DNA of 64,000 nt, taken from assembly GCF_046592965.1 (NCBI RefSeq), contig NZ_JBISBV010000001.1:124001-188000 (forward strand). The letters are read 5' to 3'. Shown in pieces: positions 7,601-16,795 of the stretch; the first letter of the stretch is position 1, and the number at the start of each line of letters is the position of its first letter. This stretch comes from Marivita sp046592965. GTDB lineage: Bacteria; Pseudomonadota; Alphaproteobacteria; Rhodobacterales; Rhodobacteraceae. The notes under the pieces are model-generated. The model was not told the origin of the DNA and made no database searches. It worked only from the letters and a program-made list of their open reading frames with translations. The translations under genes were made by a program, and so were the position numbers.

Positions 7601-9196
7601 GTCTGGTGTACGCACGACTTGCGCTTCAAACGCGGCGTGCATGGTCTCACTCCCGTTGAGCGCCGTGTCGGTGGCGTTGAACGCCTCGATCACGTCTCGC
7701 ATCTCACCCGGAGGGAGATGGTCGATTGCGGCGTGTTGTTTTCCATCTGCAAGCTGCTGCGCGATCCAGCGCACCCGGCGGATCAACACGCGCGCATAGT
7801 CCGCGTCGATGCGACCGGAGTCGGTATGGACGATAACCCCGTCAGCGCGGCCCTCGAACGTGATTGCCGTACCTGGAATAACGCTGACATTGTCAGACAT
7901 GCCCAGCGCCGGGGTTTCGAGTGGTGACAGGTCTGGATCTCGAAGTGGCAGATCGGCAGCAAAGCTTGAGGTGATGTTGGGCAACGGTTCGTGCAACGCA
8001 CCAATCGCGAGTGGCACCCAAGGGCTGACAAGACCCTGCACTTCGCAATGTGCTACACGATCATTGGCATACGCAATCACGGTCTGTGGCTGTGACGAGA
8101 GGCGCTTTGCGACAATTCCAAGTGCCGGACCAAGATGATGCGCAGGGATATCGGTCGACTCGGTTGCAACGTCGGTTTCGCCAACGGACTGAAACGGTAC
8201 AGCGAGCGGGTTTATTCCGGCAAGCGCGCGCCGCCAGTGTTGGTCGTGCATGGCGATATTGCGCATTTTGGTTGTGATGTCGCGCCGTTCCACTTCAGAT
8301 AGAATCGGTAGGATATCTCCGACGGCGACGTGACGGACAGGTTCAAAGGCTGATCCATCCGCCGCCACAAGCTCGGACACCGTCAGCGCTGCATCGCCAA
8401 AAGCGATGGTCATTTGGGTGCGTTCGACTTCGATAATCGTTCCGGGCGCGGCACTACTTGCGGTTTTCCTGGCCTTGCCGACATGAACAATCGTCTTGCC
8501 GACGCTCATTTTGGCGGTGCAGAGCGGGTTCCAATAGGGGCCGTGGTTCAATCCGTAGATCAAGCGCAGAGCATCATCCGCCGAACCGTCAATCCGCAGC
8601 ATCCCATTTGCTTCGGGCCGATCGCTGAGCGCGTGATAGCTGCGGTCTTCTGGCGCTTGAGATTGCCGGTTCGGCAGATCATTGGACAACTCGGACAGAA
8701 GATCGGAAAAGCTGGTCAAACCGGCTTCGAAACACTTTGTGTTCAGCGTCAGTGCGGTGTCATCGGGGGCGATATCGAAGAAGCGCTGTAACAAGATGTC
8801 GCCGGTATCCACACCCTCGTCGATCAGATGCCATGTGATCCCGTGCGTCGTTTCTCCAGCGATCCGCGCCCAGACGGGCGCATTCAAACCCGCGTGACGG
8901 GGCAATGGTCCGTCGTGGAAATTCACCGCCCCCTTGCGAGCCAATGCCAAGACTTCGCGCGCCAGAAGGTTCAGGTTTGCGATGCTGAGTATCCAGTCGA
9001 CAGGTTCATCTGCAAAGCGTTCAACCAGAGCCGGACCATGAGGAAGCACGTCGATGTTGCGTCCTGTCGCCCACGCGATCAGGTCGCGATTATCGGTGAC
9101 CAGTGCGCGCAACGCATGACCTTGCGAAACCAAGGTGTCCGCGCAGTGCAATGTCAGGCTTTCATCACCAATGATGATGCAGTCGAATGAGGCCAT
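4631..9196 (-). CDS. NRPS: formyltransferase, partial C domain, A domain interrupted by luciferase-like monooxygenase, PCP
   Basis: This 1521-residue single-module synthetase has five parts. (1) A formyltransferase domain, about 1-175, with the formyl-transfer triad N92, H94 and D133 (TGD), and an Fmt C-terminal-like domain at about 185-290. (2) A condensation-like remnant at about 315-495 without an HHxxxDG motif. (3) The first part of an adenylation domain: A3 YTSGSTGTPKGV at 666-677, A4 FDISVLELF at 711-719. (4) An FMN-dependent luciferase-like monooxygenase inserted at about 745-1098 (MupA/Atu3671 type). (5) The rest of the A domain (A5 NMYGPTETT at 1173-1181, A8 near 1281-1295, Lys1366) and a peptidyl carrier with Ser1430 in LGGHS. 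The ten specificity residues read D-I-L-Q-F-G-M-I-W-K, close to the glycine code. No thioesterase is present; the co-transcribed PKS carries one. A 3-base gap separates it from the upstream GT2 gene. Confidence 0.92.
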   Translation of the reverse strand: MASFDCIIIGDESLTLHCADTLVSQGHALRALVTDNRDLIAWATGRNIDVLPHGPALVERFADEPVDWILSIANLNLLAREVLALARKGAVNFHDGPLPRHAGLNAPVWARIAGETTHGITWHLIDEGVDTGDILLQRFFDIAPDDTALTLNTKCFEAGLTSFSDLLSELSNDLPNRQSQAPEDRSYHALSDRPEANGMLRIDGSADDALRLIYGLNHGPYWNPLCTAKMSVGKTIVHVGKARKTASSAAPGTIIEVERTQMTIAFGDAALTVSELVAADGSAFEPVRHVAVGDILPILSEVERRDITTKMRNIAMHDQHWRRALAGINPLAVPFQSVGETDVATESTDIPAHHLGPALGIVAKRLSSQPQTVIAYANDRVAHCEVQGLVSPWVPLAIGALHEPLPNITSSFAADLPLRDPDLSPLETPALGMSDNVSVIPGTAITFEGRADGVIVHTDSGRIDADYARVLIRRVRWIAQQLADGKQHAAIDHLPPGEMRDVIEAFNATDTALNGSETMHAAFEAQVVRTPDAVALVHENDQMTYAALNERANRIAHVLRKMGVGVDTVVGLHCYRGPDLIAAALGILKAGGAYLPLDPEYPKERLAHYLSDSGAEIVVSQKALHPDLPVTHAKTLILDNDHRLSKASPDNPEPAAKPENLAYVIYTSGSTGTPKGVMVEHRNVLNFYAGMDAAVPHDPSASWLAVTSLSFDISVLELFYTMARGFKVVLPSASQRGVISGGMVRQATDGMEFSIYYWGNDDGAGRDKYRLLLEGAKFADENGFCAVWTPERHFHAFGGPYPNPSVTGAAVAAVTRNIGVRSGSCVAPLHHPARIAEEWAVIDNLTNGRAGLAIASGWQPDDFVLRPENSPPDNKAAMFEAMDQVRKLWRGEPVAFPRKDGKLHEVITQPRPVSQELPIWVTTAGNPETWREAGRNGANVLTHLLGQSIPEVGEKIALYRQALRDAGHDPDAFTVSLMLHTCLADTRESAREIAREPMKDYLRSAAGLIKQYAWTFPAFKKPQGVKNAFDLDLGDLSEDDLEGILDFAFERYFNESGLFGTIDDALARVDQLKQIGVTEIACLIDYGISTDQVLDGLRPLADVVRKAAPSAEHKTTDFSVAAMLARHDVTHLQCTPSMARMMLMDDDARSQLRNLKHLFLGGEALSGALRSDLSKATDAQITNMYGPTETTIWSSSALAEGGEATVNIGLPIANTQLYVLDDNLTPVGFGETGELWIGGNGVARGYWQRDAMTSDRFRNNPFAKGRMYRAGDLVQRRPDGRLNFLGRADSQVKLRGFRIELGEIEAAVQSLDGVTNAVVLAREDVPGDVRLVAYLTSTKTIETQAMRAALGARLPDYMMPAHFVTLESFPVTPNHKIDRSALPAPGALPVRPKPDAASASPTVEQADEALRMQIADVWTEVLGVHDIAPTSNFFDLGGHSLLAVQTHRILRDRLNIPKLSITDIFQHASLQALADRVAKLRGDTNRVGNVAPIVPPNPKDRAQARTDAMARRRAMRARRQA

Positions 9197-9199
9197 AGG

Positions 9200-10219
9200 T
9201 CAGTCCACGCTGGGCTTGAGGGTGGGGATCACCAACGCGGTCATTGGACGGATCGCAGCGTCTGGTGTGCGTCTGAACACCGCTTTTGCATCATGCACGA
9301 TCATGTCGCGGATAAAGCGGTGCGCGTCTGTATTGGGTTTGCGTTCGATCGCGCGCCGAAGGCGCCAGAGGGTCGTGCCCAGTACATTCAATACCGTTGC
9401 GGCGACTGCGTAGGCGCGGCCATAATTCTTGCTGTAGTAATACCAGCGACTTTCGTACCAGTAAGAGGGCGTGCGGCGCCACGTGCCCATGCCGGTCGAG
9501 ACTGACCCGATATGACAAATGCGGCTCTCGCGCACAAAATGCACTTCGTATCCTGCTCTCTGCGCCCGCAGGCACAAATCGGTTTCTTCGAAGTATAAAA
9601 AGAAGGTTTCGTCAAAAAGGCCGATGTCATTCAGAACCTCGGTTCGTGCCAACATCGAGGCGCCTACGATCCAACCGACCGGGCCAGAGGAATCGGGGAC
9701 ATGCAGCGGCAGGACATAGTCTCGCAGTGCTCTCGTGACTGGGCCCAAGCGAGCGGACGCTTCAAATTCAGACGCCAGGCCGGGGAGACGGAATGCGCTG
9801 CAATGGTCCTCACCATCTTCGCCGTGGATGTAGCTGCCGGCGATACCAGCTTTGGGATGGGCTTCGAGATGCGCAACCAGCGTGGATATCGCGTCAGGTT
9901 CGATTTGCGCATCAGGGTTCAGGATATAAACAAATTTAGCAGTCGGGCAGATCGAAAGACCGGCACGGATACCAAAGTTGTTGCCCGCACCAAAGCCACC
10001 ATTCCTGCCCGACTGAAGCACCCGGACATCAAGGTCTTGAGGCCAGTTCGCGTCCCTGACACCGGCTTGCATCGTTGCGAACGAGTTGTCGGGAGACGCG
10101 TTGTCCACCAGCAAAATTGCGCCGCCGAACCCTGTCATCGCTGTTGCCGCCGATTGCGCAGCACCTATGGCAAGCTCGGGCGTTTTGTAGTTGAGAACAA
10201 CGACAACGATCTCTGTCAT
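9200..10219 (-). CDS. Family 2 glycosyltransferase (rhamnosyltransferase-like)
   Basis: A 339-residue GT-A fold enzyme. The N-terminal strand EIVVVVLNYKTPE, VDNASPDNS near 37-45 and LNPDAQIEPDA near 119-129 (the acidic metal-binding site, of the PDA form seen in rhamnosyltransferase-like GT2 enzymes) are followed by FYFEETD-type acidic residues near 220 and a C-terminal extension with hydrophobic patches. It should add one sugar to a lipid- or carrier-linked acceptor at the cytoplasmic membrane face. Its position is notable: it sits between the PKS and NRPS genes with gaps of only 5 and 3 bases, so translation of all three is probably coupled. That argues that glycosylation belongs to the pathway, although donor and acceptor cannot be read from the sequence. 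Confidence 0.88.
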   Translation of the reverse strand: MTEIVVVVLNYKTPELAIGAAQSAATAMTGFGGAILLVDNASPDNSFATMQAGVRDANWPQDLDVRVLQSGRNGGFGAGNNFGIRAGLSICPTAKFVYILNPDAQIEPDAISTLVAHLEAHPKAGIAGSYIHGEDGEDHCSAFRLPGLASEFEASARLGPVTRALRDYVLPLHVPDSSGPVGWIVGASMLARTEVLNDIGLFDETFFLYFEETDLCLRAQRAGYEVHFVRESRICHIGSVSTGMGTWRRTPSYWYESRWYYYSKNYGRAYAVAATVLNVLGTTLWRLRRAIERKPNTDAHRFIRDMIVHDAKAVFRRTPDAAIRPMTALVIPTLKPSVD

Positions 10220-10224
10220 ATGTG

Positions 10225-13200
10225 CTACTCCGCCGCCTTCGTGGCTTCGAATTTCAACACTGTTCCTGTTCCCTTCAGCTGCGCCTCGGTGGTGACAATG
10301 ACATGCCGAAGGTGGCTGGCAAGCACCCGAACGTTGGGTTCCAGAACCATGCTATCGTGATCCCCCGGAACTTCGAACACTTCAATTTGCGGCGTGTATT
10401 GGCCCCAATCATTATCGTCAAAAAGATAAGCACGCTCGTGGTTGACCAAGCGGTTGCCCGACACTTTCCATGTGCCTTTCAACGGAGGTCGGAACAGCAC
10501 CGTCCTTCCTTGCCACGGCCGAACGTCGTACTGATCGACGGCTTGCAGGAATGCCCGCTCGATCTCGGCGTTGTGGAAACTATGCGCTGAGTGGGTCTCG
10601 GCGGCGTCCTGGCGTTTTTGCAGTTCCCAGCGGGCACGATTGCGAAGCCAGACGAACGGATAACTGACGCCCTTGCGGCGGGTTTCGTGCCATTGAATCA
10701 GCAAACGATCCTTGCGTGACAGCGGCCGACGCTGCGGCAGTGGCGTATCGAGCAGGGCAACCAAGGCCACGTCCTCTCCCATGTCAGTGAGTTGATGCGC
10801 GATCTCGTACGCCGTGATTCCGCCACCCGAAAAACCTCCGATGAAATAAGGGCCATTGGCCTGCACCTGCTTCATCTCGACAATGTAATCGCGCGCAGCA
10901 TCTCTGATCGTCCGGTGTGGGGCTTCGTCGCCATACAAGCCCTTGGCCTGCAAACCGTAAAACGGACGATCCGTGCCGAGAAGCTGTGCCAGATGGCGCA
11001 GGTTCAGAACGTTTCCGAACATTCCGGCGACAAGGAAAAACGGCGCTTTTGCGCCACCTTCGCCATCATGCATGGCTACAAGATGCTTGAACCTGCGGCC
11101 CTGCTTCTTCGGTTCGGGGCGCGGATCAGTCGAACTGTCGCTGCGACCAGTGCGCTCTTGAATCAAGTTTGCGCATGCGCGGATTGTGGGAGCCTCGAAC
11201 AGGACGGAGATTGGAAAATCCACATCGTAGGTCTTGCGCACTTTGGCGAACAGTCGGACCGCGATCAAAGAGTGACCGCCGAGGTCGAAAAAGCTGTCTT
11301 CGACACCGACATTTTGCACGCCGAGCAGATCCTCCCAGATTGCAACCAAAGTCCGCTCCACATCCGTCTCCGGCGCTGTGTAGCCGCCATCGAGCTGTGG
11401 CCTGTCGAATTTCTGGATATCAGAGGTGGTGGTGTGAGGTGACTGGGCCTGCTCGATCAGGCTCTCCATATCGAGGGAGGAAACGATGATTTCCGCGTCA
11501 TTTTTCGCCAAGGCACGGAAGAACGCATCGGCACCCTCCTTGGGCGGGATACCTTGGGAAAGATTGTGGTGCAGCCGCTCCTCTGCTGGCGACAAGGGTT
11601 GAGTTGCGCGGTTGAAATCCGCTGGCTCGAACTCGGATTTTGAGAGCTTGTACGGGGCGGTCAGCGCGGAGACGTCGTTGAGACGTTTGATGGAAAATCC
11701 TTCGATTTCAACGCAGACACAACCGTCAGGCGAAGCCAGTGTGATGTCAAAAGTTGCGGTTTCGTCGTCATTCCGATTGCTCGCGGTGGAGCGGACCCAA
11801 CTGACGATCCGGTCGGGCAAACGGTTATATACCTGCACAGAATCGTAGGACACGGGCACCCAGAGCCGGTCGGCACGATACCCGTCGATCAATTCCATCG
11901 CCCAACCTGTTGCGATGTCGACGAGTGCGGGGTGGAAATGCCATTCCGTATCGTGCTTTGCGATATCGCCAAGCGACAGTTCAGCGATCCCTTCGCCGTT
12001 GCCGTAACGACAGGTATCCAGCACTTTCCAATGCGGTCCGAAAGCGAGTTGCGTTTCTTGCGCCGCGTCCAGTTTGCCTCCGTCGCACGCCAGCCGCGGT
12101 GCACCGCAGCGTGCCTGAATCGCCTTGATGTCCAGTTCGGCTGGCTGCGGTTCGGGAATCAGCGACACGTCCGCCGTTGCGACGGGTGCGAACCCAGCCT
12201 GCCCGTCCAGCGTGCAGTCGCCTCCTACAGACAGTCTATAGCCTTGATTATGACGCACGAGGCGGACGCGAATGTCGCGCCGGTGGTTGTCGGGCACGTG
12301 CAACGGGCGCAGAAACGTCATGTTGCGAATTGCAAAACACTCGCCCTCACCCTGCCCGCGCAACGCCTGCGCCGCCAGCGTCAAATAGCCTGAACCCGGA
12401 AACAGAGCGTCGCCGCGTTTGGTGCGGTGTTCATCAATGAACCAATCGTTTGTCGTATACCGCGCTTCGAACAAGCGATGTCCGGCAGGATCAAAACCCG
12501 TTTGATGAAGCAGCGGCAAGTCGATCTTGCTCAGCGGTGTGGCCTCCGCACCTCCGATCCGGTTGGCGAGTGCATCAGCCGCCATTCCGAGCTCTGACCA
12601 AATACCCCAGTTGATTGCGATCACCTGCGTCGCTCTGCTTTGGCGCGAGTTCGCGAAAGCGTTGAGATAGGCGTTGGCAGCGACATAATCGATCTGGCCG
12701 GCGGGCGTCGTTTGGGTGGAAGATGACGAAAACAGCGCGATGAAATCCGTCTCTCCGTCAGGGAAAAGCTGATCTATGACTTGCGTGCCGTGAATTTTGG
12801 CAGAAAACACCCGCTCGACCGACGCCGTGGTTTTGCTCAACAGCGGCGCGTCGTCCATAACGCCTGCTGCGTGGATCACACCGTCGATGCGTCCTCTTGA
12901 TTTGACCGTGTCCGCGACCACCGCCTGCATTTCGGCCAGGTTACACACGTCCGCTGCATGGATGTGAACAGTCGCGCCCAGCGCCTCGAACTCCTGTACA
13001 ACACGTATGCGTCGGGCGACTTTATCGGACGGAGCGTGGCGGTCGAGATAGCGATCCCATTGCGCACGCTCTGGTAGCGTTTCACGGCCAGTTAGAACCA
13101 AGGAGCAGTTTTTAGCGGCGAAGGTTTTGGCAATGCTTTGCCCTATCCCGCCGAACCCTCCGGTCAACAAATAGGTGCCACCGGGTTTTATGGGATTGGT

Positions 13201-16200
13201 CACTGCCGGAACCAGCGACGTCTTGCGCAACGCGCGCTCGTAACGGCGACCTTGGCGCAAAGCAGCGGTTGTGGAGGACGGCTCGGCGACCAGTTCCTCG
13301 AGAACTTGATCGCTCAGCTCTTTGAGCGCCTTGCTGTACGCCTTCCGCTCAGCGGCTCTGCCAAACAAGCGTTTTGCCGGCTTGATGGGCAATGTAAGAT
13401 CGACCGATGCCACGTTGAGATCCGGAATTTCTCTCGGAATCACGCCGACCGGTCCGGCCAGGATCGACTTTGGAAGCGAAACATCCGTCTCGTTTCCAAC
13501 GGCGACCGCGTTGTTGGTGAAGACGACAATCTGGGTCGGCTTGGGTAGCGTTTCGTCAGCAACCGCCTGCGCGATGAACATCAGAGAATAGAAGCCGCTT
13601 TCCTGAATGCGGTGGAAAAAGCTCGATCCCGGGCGATGGCTTTCGTCTTTGGTGACACCCCAAAAATGGGCGATGCGGTTCGGCACGAGACCACGCGCAA
13701 GCATGTCGCGGAACAGCAAATCGTACCCCTCGCGGCCGCGTTCTGGCGCAAGCACATAGCTGGTATCGTCGATCCGCGCGAAACTGTCGCCGGGCCACAC
13801 ACTGATCACGTCATGACCGACTGTGATCAACCGGTCTGCCGTGGCCTGCGCGACGCCTGCGTCATCCATGAACATCAACCAGCTTTGCGGTTCTGCCGTC
13901 TCAAGCTCTGTGCGCACATCGACGCTGGTTGATGCGTATTTGGGCGTCCATTTCGGCACCCAACCCCAATTCTCGACGCCTTCAATTCGAGTCAGAAAAC
14001 TGGGAGCGGTTGCTGTACGTGATTTACCGGGCTCAATGAAATATCGCGAGCGTTGAAATGCGTAAGTTGGAAGCGGGACGCGATTGCGGCGTGCGTCGCC
14101 CCAGATCTGCCCCCAGTCAAACTCACCCCCCAAGGCCCAGATGCGGCCAAGTACCTCGAGCATGTGGCGATCATCTTCGACAGCATCATCGGGATGACGC
14201 AGGCTTGATAAGACCTGCTGTGCATCGATGCCGTCGCTCTGGCGCGCAAGCGACGAAAGCGTTTTTCCCGGCCCCACCTCTAGGTAAATCCGGTTGGGCG
14301 TGTCACTCAGAGTGTCCATGCAGGCCGCGAATTGAACAGTGTGTCGCAGGTGGGAAACCCAATAGTCCGGGTCGGTTGCCTGCGCGTCGCTCAGCCAGCC
14401 CCCCGTGGTGTTGGAGGTAACTGGAATTTCGGGTGCGCGGAGGTCGATGGATTGAAGGTATGCGTGAAATCGATCAAGGATCGGATCGAGCATGCGCGAA
14501 TGCGCGGCAATGTCGATTGCGATACGCTGAAAGTCAATTTCGCGGAGTTTCAGCTCCTTCTCCAACGTCTTCAATGCTGCGCCAGGGCCGGATGCGACGC
14601 TCAGACTTGGGCCGTTGATCGCAGCAAGGTCGAGCGCATCGCCCAACAGCGGCTCGAGATCGGCAGCAGGCAGCGCAACCGAAATCATGCCGCCCTTGTC
14701 TATGGTATCAAACAGGGTGCCGCGCAGGTGCACCAAGCCGATACAATCCTCGAACGACATCACACCGGCCACACAGGCCGCCGTGTTTTCCCCCATCGAG
14801 TGACCGGCCAGCGCCGACGGCTGAATGCCCCAACTCATCCAGAGCTGCGCCAGAGCATATTCCACGATCATGACAAGCGGCAATTGCAAGGACGGTTTGC
14901 GCAACGCTTCGGCGGCGTGTGCCTCTGCCCCCTGTTCCGGAAGCCAAAGCCTACGAACATCGCGCGATTCCAGCGACTGAAGATGGGTTAACCCGCGATC
15001 CATCCATTCGGCAAAGACCGGTTCGGTTTCGTAGAGGTCGCGACCCATGTTGATATATTGTGCGCCGCCGCCCGGGAAGAGGAATGCCACGTCGGGATTT
15101 TGCAATGCCGAATGTGAGTGAACGCGCCGACTGTCGTTTTCTTCCAGCAGACGGGCGGCCTCTTCGTGAGTTGAAGCAACAACAATGCGCCGTTTTTCGT
15201 AACTGCGGCGCCCTTGGGCCAGGGTCCATGAAACGTCCGGCAACGGCTGGTTGGCATTGGCCCGGAAATGCGAGGCAAGCCTTGCTGCGTTGTCATCAAG
15301 AGCGCTTTTGTTGCGGCCCGAAATGCACAGGAGCTGGAATGGCCAGTCGCTTTCATCCGATGGCCGAGGCGGCGGAGCCTCTTGCAAGACGACATGTGCG
15401 TTCGTGCCACCCACGCCCAGCGAATTGACTCCAGCGCGGCGGGGATGATCGCCCCTGGGCCAGTCGCGAAGACGGTCGTTGACCCGAAATGGCGAGGTTT
15501 CAAAGTCAATCGCCGGATTCGGCTTTTCAAAGCCGAGGCTCGGCGGCATTTGACGATTGTGCAGTGCCATTGACGTCTTGATCAGGCTTGCGACGCCAGC
15601 GGCCGTATCGAGATGCCCGATATTGGTCTTTACCGATCCTACGCGACAATGTCCGATCCTGTTACTCGTGGCCTCGAACGCCTGGGTCAGCGCGGCGACT
15701 TCGATCGGGTCGCCCAAATATGTGCCGGTGCCGTGACATTCGACATAGTCGATGCTGTCTGCCGTCACCCCGGCGACTGCCTGTGCCTCGGCGATGGCTT
15801 CGGCTTGCCCGTCGACAGACGGCGCCAGATACCCTGCCTTTGCCGCGCCATCGTTGTTCACTGCGCTGCCTTTTATGATCGCCCAGACATGATCGCCATC
15901 AGCCAGCGCGTCAGACAATCGTCGCAATACCACAACACCAGCGGCCGATCCGAACACCGTACCTTTCGCACGGTGATCAAAGGCGTGGCATTCCCCATCG
16001 GGCGACAGAATCTCGTTCTCTTTGTAAAGATAGCCCTGCCCTTGCGGCAATTCGATCGTGACTCCACCGGCCAATGCCATGTCACACTCGCCATTGAGCA
16101 AGGATTGACACGCATAATGCGTAGCCACCAACGAGGTCGAACACGCGGTTTGCACATTTACCGATGGGCCGTTCAGGTTGAAAATATGGCTGACCCGGGT

Positions 16201-16701
16201 TGTTAAGAAATCCTTATCGTTTCCGGTGTGGCGCAGCAGGAACATGCCCGTATTCTCAACCAGATCCGGGTTGGAGCACAGGTTCACATAGAAATAACTG
16301 CCCATGCCGCAACCACCGAAGACGCCAATCCGTCCATCGTAGCCTTCGGGCGTATGACCCGCGTTTTCGAGCGCTTCCCAGGCACATTCGAGAAACTGGC
16401 GGTGTTGCGGGTCCATTATCGCGGCGTCTCTGGGAGACAGCCCGAAAAACTCGGGATCGAACTGGTCGAACCCCTCCAGGGGCGCCGCGAATGGTACGTA
16501 GTCGCGATGTCGCAATAGGCTTGGAGATACCCCGGCTGCCGCCAAGTCAGCTTCGCTTTGGCGCTTTATGGAGGACACCCCATCGCGCAGATTGCGCCAG
16601 TATTCAGCCAGCGACGCCGCACCCGGAAGATGGGCGGACATGCCGACAATTGCGATATCTCCCTCCGCAACCGGTATCGGCACGGTTGTTTTTTCCGTCA
16701 T
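10225..16701 (-). CDS. Type I polyketide synthase, order KS-AT-KR-DH-ACP-TE
   Basis: A 2158-residue single-module PKS. The ketosynthase (about 14-440) has active-site Cys187 in TACSTS and histidines 323 and 363. The acyltransferase (about 535-835) has Ser635 in GHSMGE; the downstream motif reads IAAHS, so malonyl versus methylmalonyl choice is uncertain. Next are a structural segment and a ketoreductase (about 910-1375) with GGFGGIG at 1181-1187, an MDD signature at 1282-1284 (B-type) and Tyr1339/Asn1343. The dehydratase (about 1400-1675) has His1425 and Asp1595, both expected catalytic residues, although the His motif has one extra residue. An acyl carrier with Ser1811 (LGGHS) and a thioesterase with Ser1958 (GFSGG) end the protein. 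Placing DH after KR is not the textbook order. The product would be one reduced and dehydrated C2 extension released by hydrolysis or transfer. It lies 94 bases after the flippase gene. Confidence 0.93.
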   Translation of the reverse strand: MTEKTTVPIPVAEGDIAIVGMSAHLPGAASLAEYWRNLRDGVSSIKRQSEADLAAAGVSPSLLRHRDYVPFAAPLEGFDQFDPEFFGLSPRDAAIMDPQHRQFLECAWEALENAGHTPEGYDGRIGVFGGCGMGSYFYVNLCSNPDLVENTGMFLLRHTGNDKDFLTTRVSHIFNLNGPSVNVQTACSTSLVATHYACQSLLNGECDMALAGGVTIELPQGQGYLYKENEILSPDGECHAFDHRAKGTVFGSAAGVVVLRRLSDALADGDHVWAIIKGSAVNNDGAAKAGYLAPSVDGQAEAIAEAQAVAGVTADSIDYVECHGTGTYLGDPIEVAALTQAFEATSNRIGHCRVGSVKTNIGHLDTAAGVASLIKTSMALHNRQMPPSLGFEKPNPAIDFETSPFRVNDRLRDWPRGDHPRRAGVNSLGVGGTNAHVVLQEAPPPRPSDESDWPFQLLCISGRNKSALDDNAARLASHFRANANQPLPDVSWTLAQGRRSYEKRRIVVASTHEEAARLLEENDSRRVHSHSALQNPDVAFLFPGGGAQYINMGRDLYETEPVFAEWMDRGLTHLQSLESRDVRRLWLPEQGAEAHAAEALRKPSLQLPLVMIVEYALAQLWMSWGIQPSALAGHSMGENTAACVAGVMSFEDCIGLVHLRGTLFDTIDKGGMISVALPAADLEPLLGDALDLAAINGPSLSVASGPGAALKTLEKELKLREIDFQRIAIDIAAHSRMLDPILDRFHAYLQSIDLRAPEIPVTSNTTGGWLSDAQATDPDYWVSHLRHTVQFAACMDTLSDTPNRIYLEVGPGKTLSSLARQSDGIDAQQVLSSLRHPDDAVEDDRHMLEVLGRIWALGGEFDWGQIWGDARRNRVPLPTYAFQRSRYFIEPGKSRTATAPSFLTRIEGVENWGWVPKWTPKYASTSVDVRTELETAEPQSWLMFMDDAGVAQATADRLITVGHDVISVWPGDSFARIDDTSYVLAPERGREGYDLLFRDMLARGLVPNRIAHFWGVTKDESHRPGSSFFHRIQESGFYSLMFIAQAVADETLPKPTQIVVFTNNAVAVGNETDVSLPKSILAGPVGVIPREIPDLNVASVDLTLPIKPAKRLFGRAAERKAYSKALKELSDQVLEELVAEPSSTTAALRQGRRYERALRKTSLVPAVTNPIKPGGTYLLTGGFGGIGQSIAKTFAAKNCSLVLTGRETLPERAQWDRYLDRHAPSDKVARRIRVVQEFEALGATVHIHAADVCNLAEMQAVVADTVKSRGRIDGVIHAAGVMDDAPLLSKTTASVERVFSAKIHGTQVIDQLFPDGETDFIALFSSSSTQTTPAGQIDYVAANAYLNAFANSRQSRATQVIAINWGIWSELGMAADALANRIGGAEATPLSKIDLPLLHQTGFDPAGHRLFEARYTTNDWFIDEHRTKRGDALFPGSGYLTLAAQALRGQGEGECFAIRNMTFLRPLHVPDNHRRDIRVRLVRHNQGYRLSVGGDCTLDGQAGFAPVATADVSLIPEPQPAELDIKAIQARCGAPRLACDGGKLDAAQETQLAFGPHWKVLDTCRYGNGEGIAELSLGDIAKHDTEWHFHPALVDIATGWAMELIDGYRADRLWVPVSYDSVQVYNRLPDRIVSWVRSTASNRNDDETATFDITLASPDGCVCVEIEGFSIKRLNDVSALTAPYKLSKSEFEPADFNRATQPLSPAEERLHHNLSQGIPPKEGADAFFRALAKNDAEIIVSSLDMESLIEQAQSPHTTTSDIQKFDRPQLDGGYTAPETDVERTLVAIWEDLLGVQNVGVEDSFFDLGGHSLIAVRLFAKVRKTYDVDFPISVLFEAPTIRACANLIQERTGRSDSSTDPRPEPKKQGRRFKHLVAMHDGEGGAKAPFFLVAGMFGNVLNLRHLAQLLGTDRPFYGLQAKGLYGDEAPHRTIRDAARDYIVEMKQVQANGPYFIGGFSGGGITAYEIAHQLTDMGEDVALVALLDTPLPQRRPLSRKDRLLIQWHETRRKGVSYPFVWLRNRARWELQKRQDAAETHSAHSFHNAEIERAFLQAVDQYDVRPWQGRTVLFRPPLKGTWKVSGNRLVNHERAYLFDDNDWGQYTPQIEVFEVPGDHDSMVLEPNVRVLASHLRHVIVTTEAQLKGTGTVLKFEATKAAE

Positions 16702-16708
16702 ACTCGTA

Positions 16709-16759
16709 CCCTAGTCCCCAAGGCAAAGTGGGTATCGCACAAATATGATCAAACTAGGG
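16709..16759. repeat. Widely spaced 7-bp inverted repeat upstream of the PKS
   Basis: CCCTAGT at 16709-16715 and ACTAGGG at 16753-16759 flank 37 bases in the only sizeable gap before the PKS start. It may be an operator or chance; no clear promoter elements accompany it. Confidence 0.25.
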
Positions 16760-16795
16760 CATACGCCAGCAGTGCCTGCGGAAATGACTGTCGCG

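Noticed and set aside
15613..16206. A 197-codon plus-strand frame opposite the PKS ketosynthase
   Set aside because: Shadow of the ketosynthase; the PKS frame with intact catalytic residues explains the sequence.
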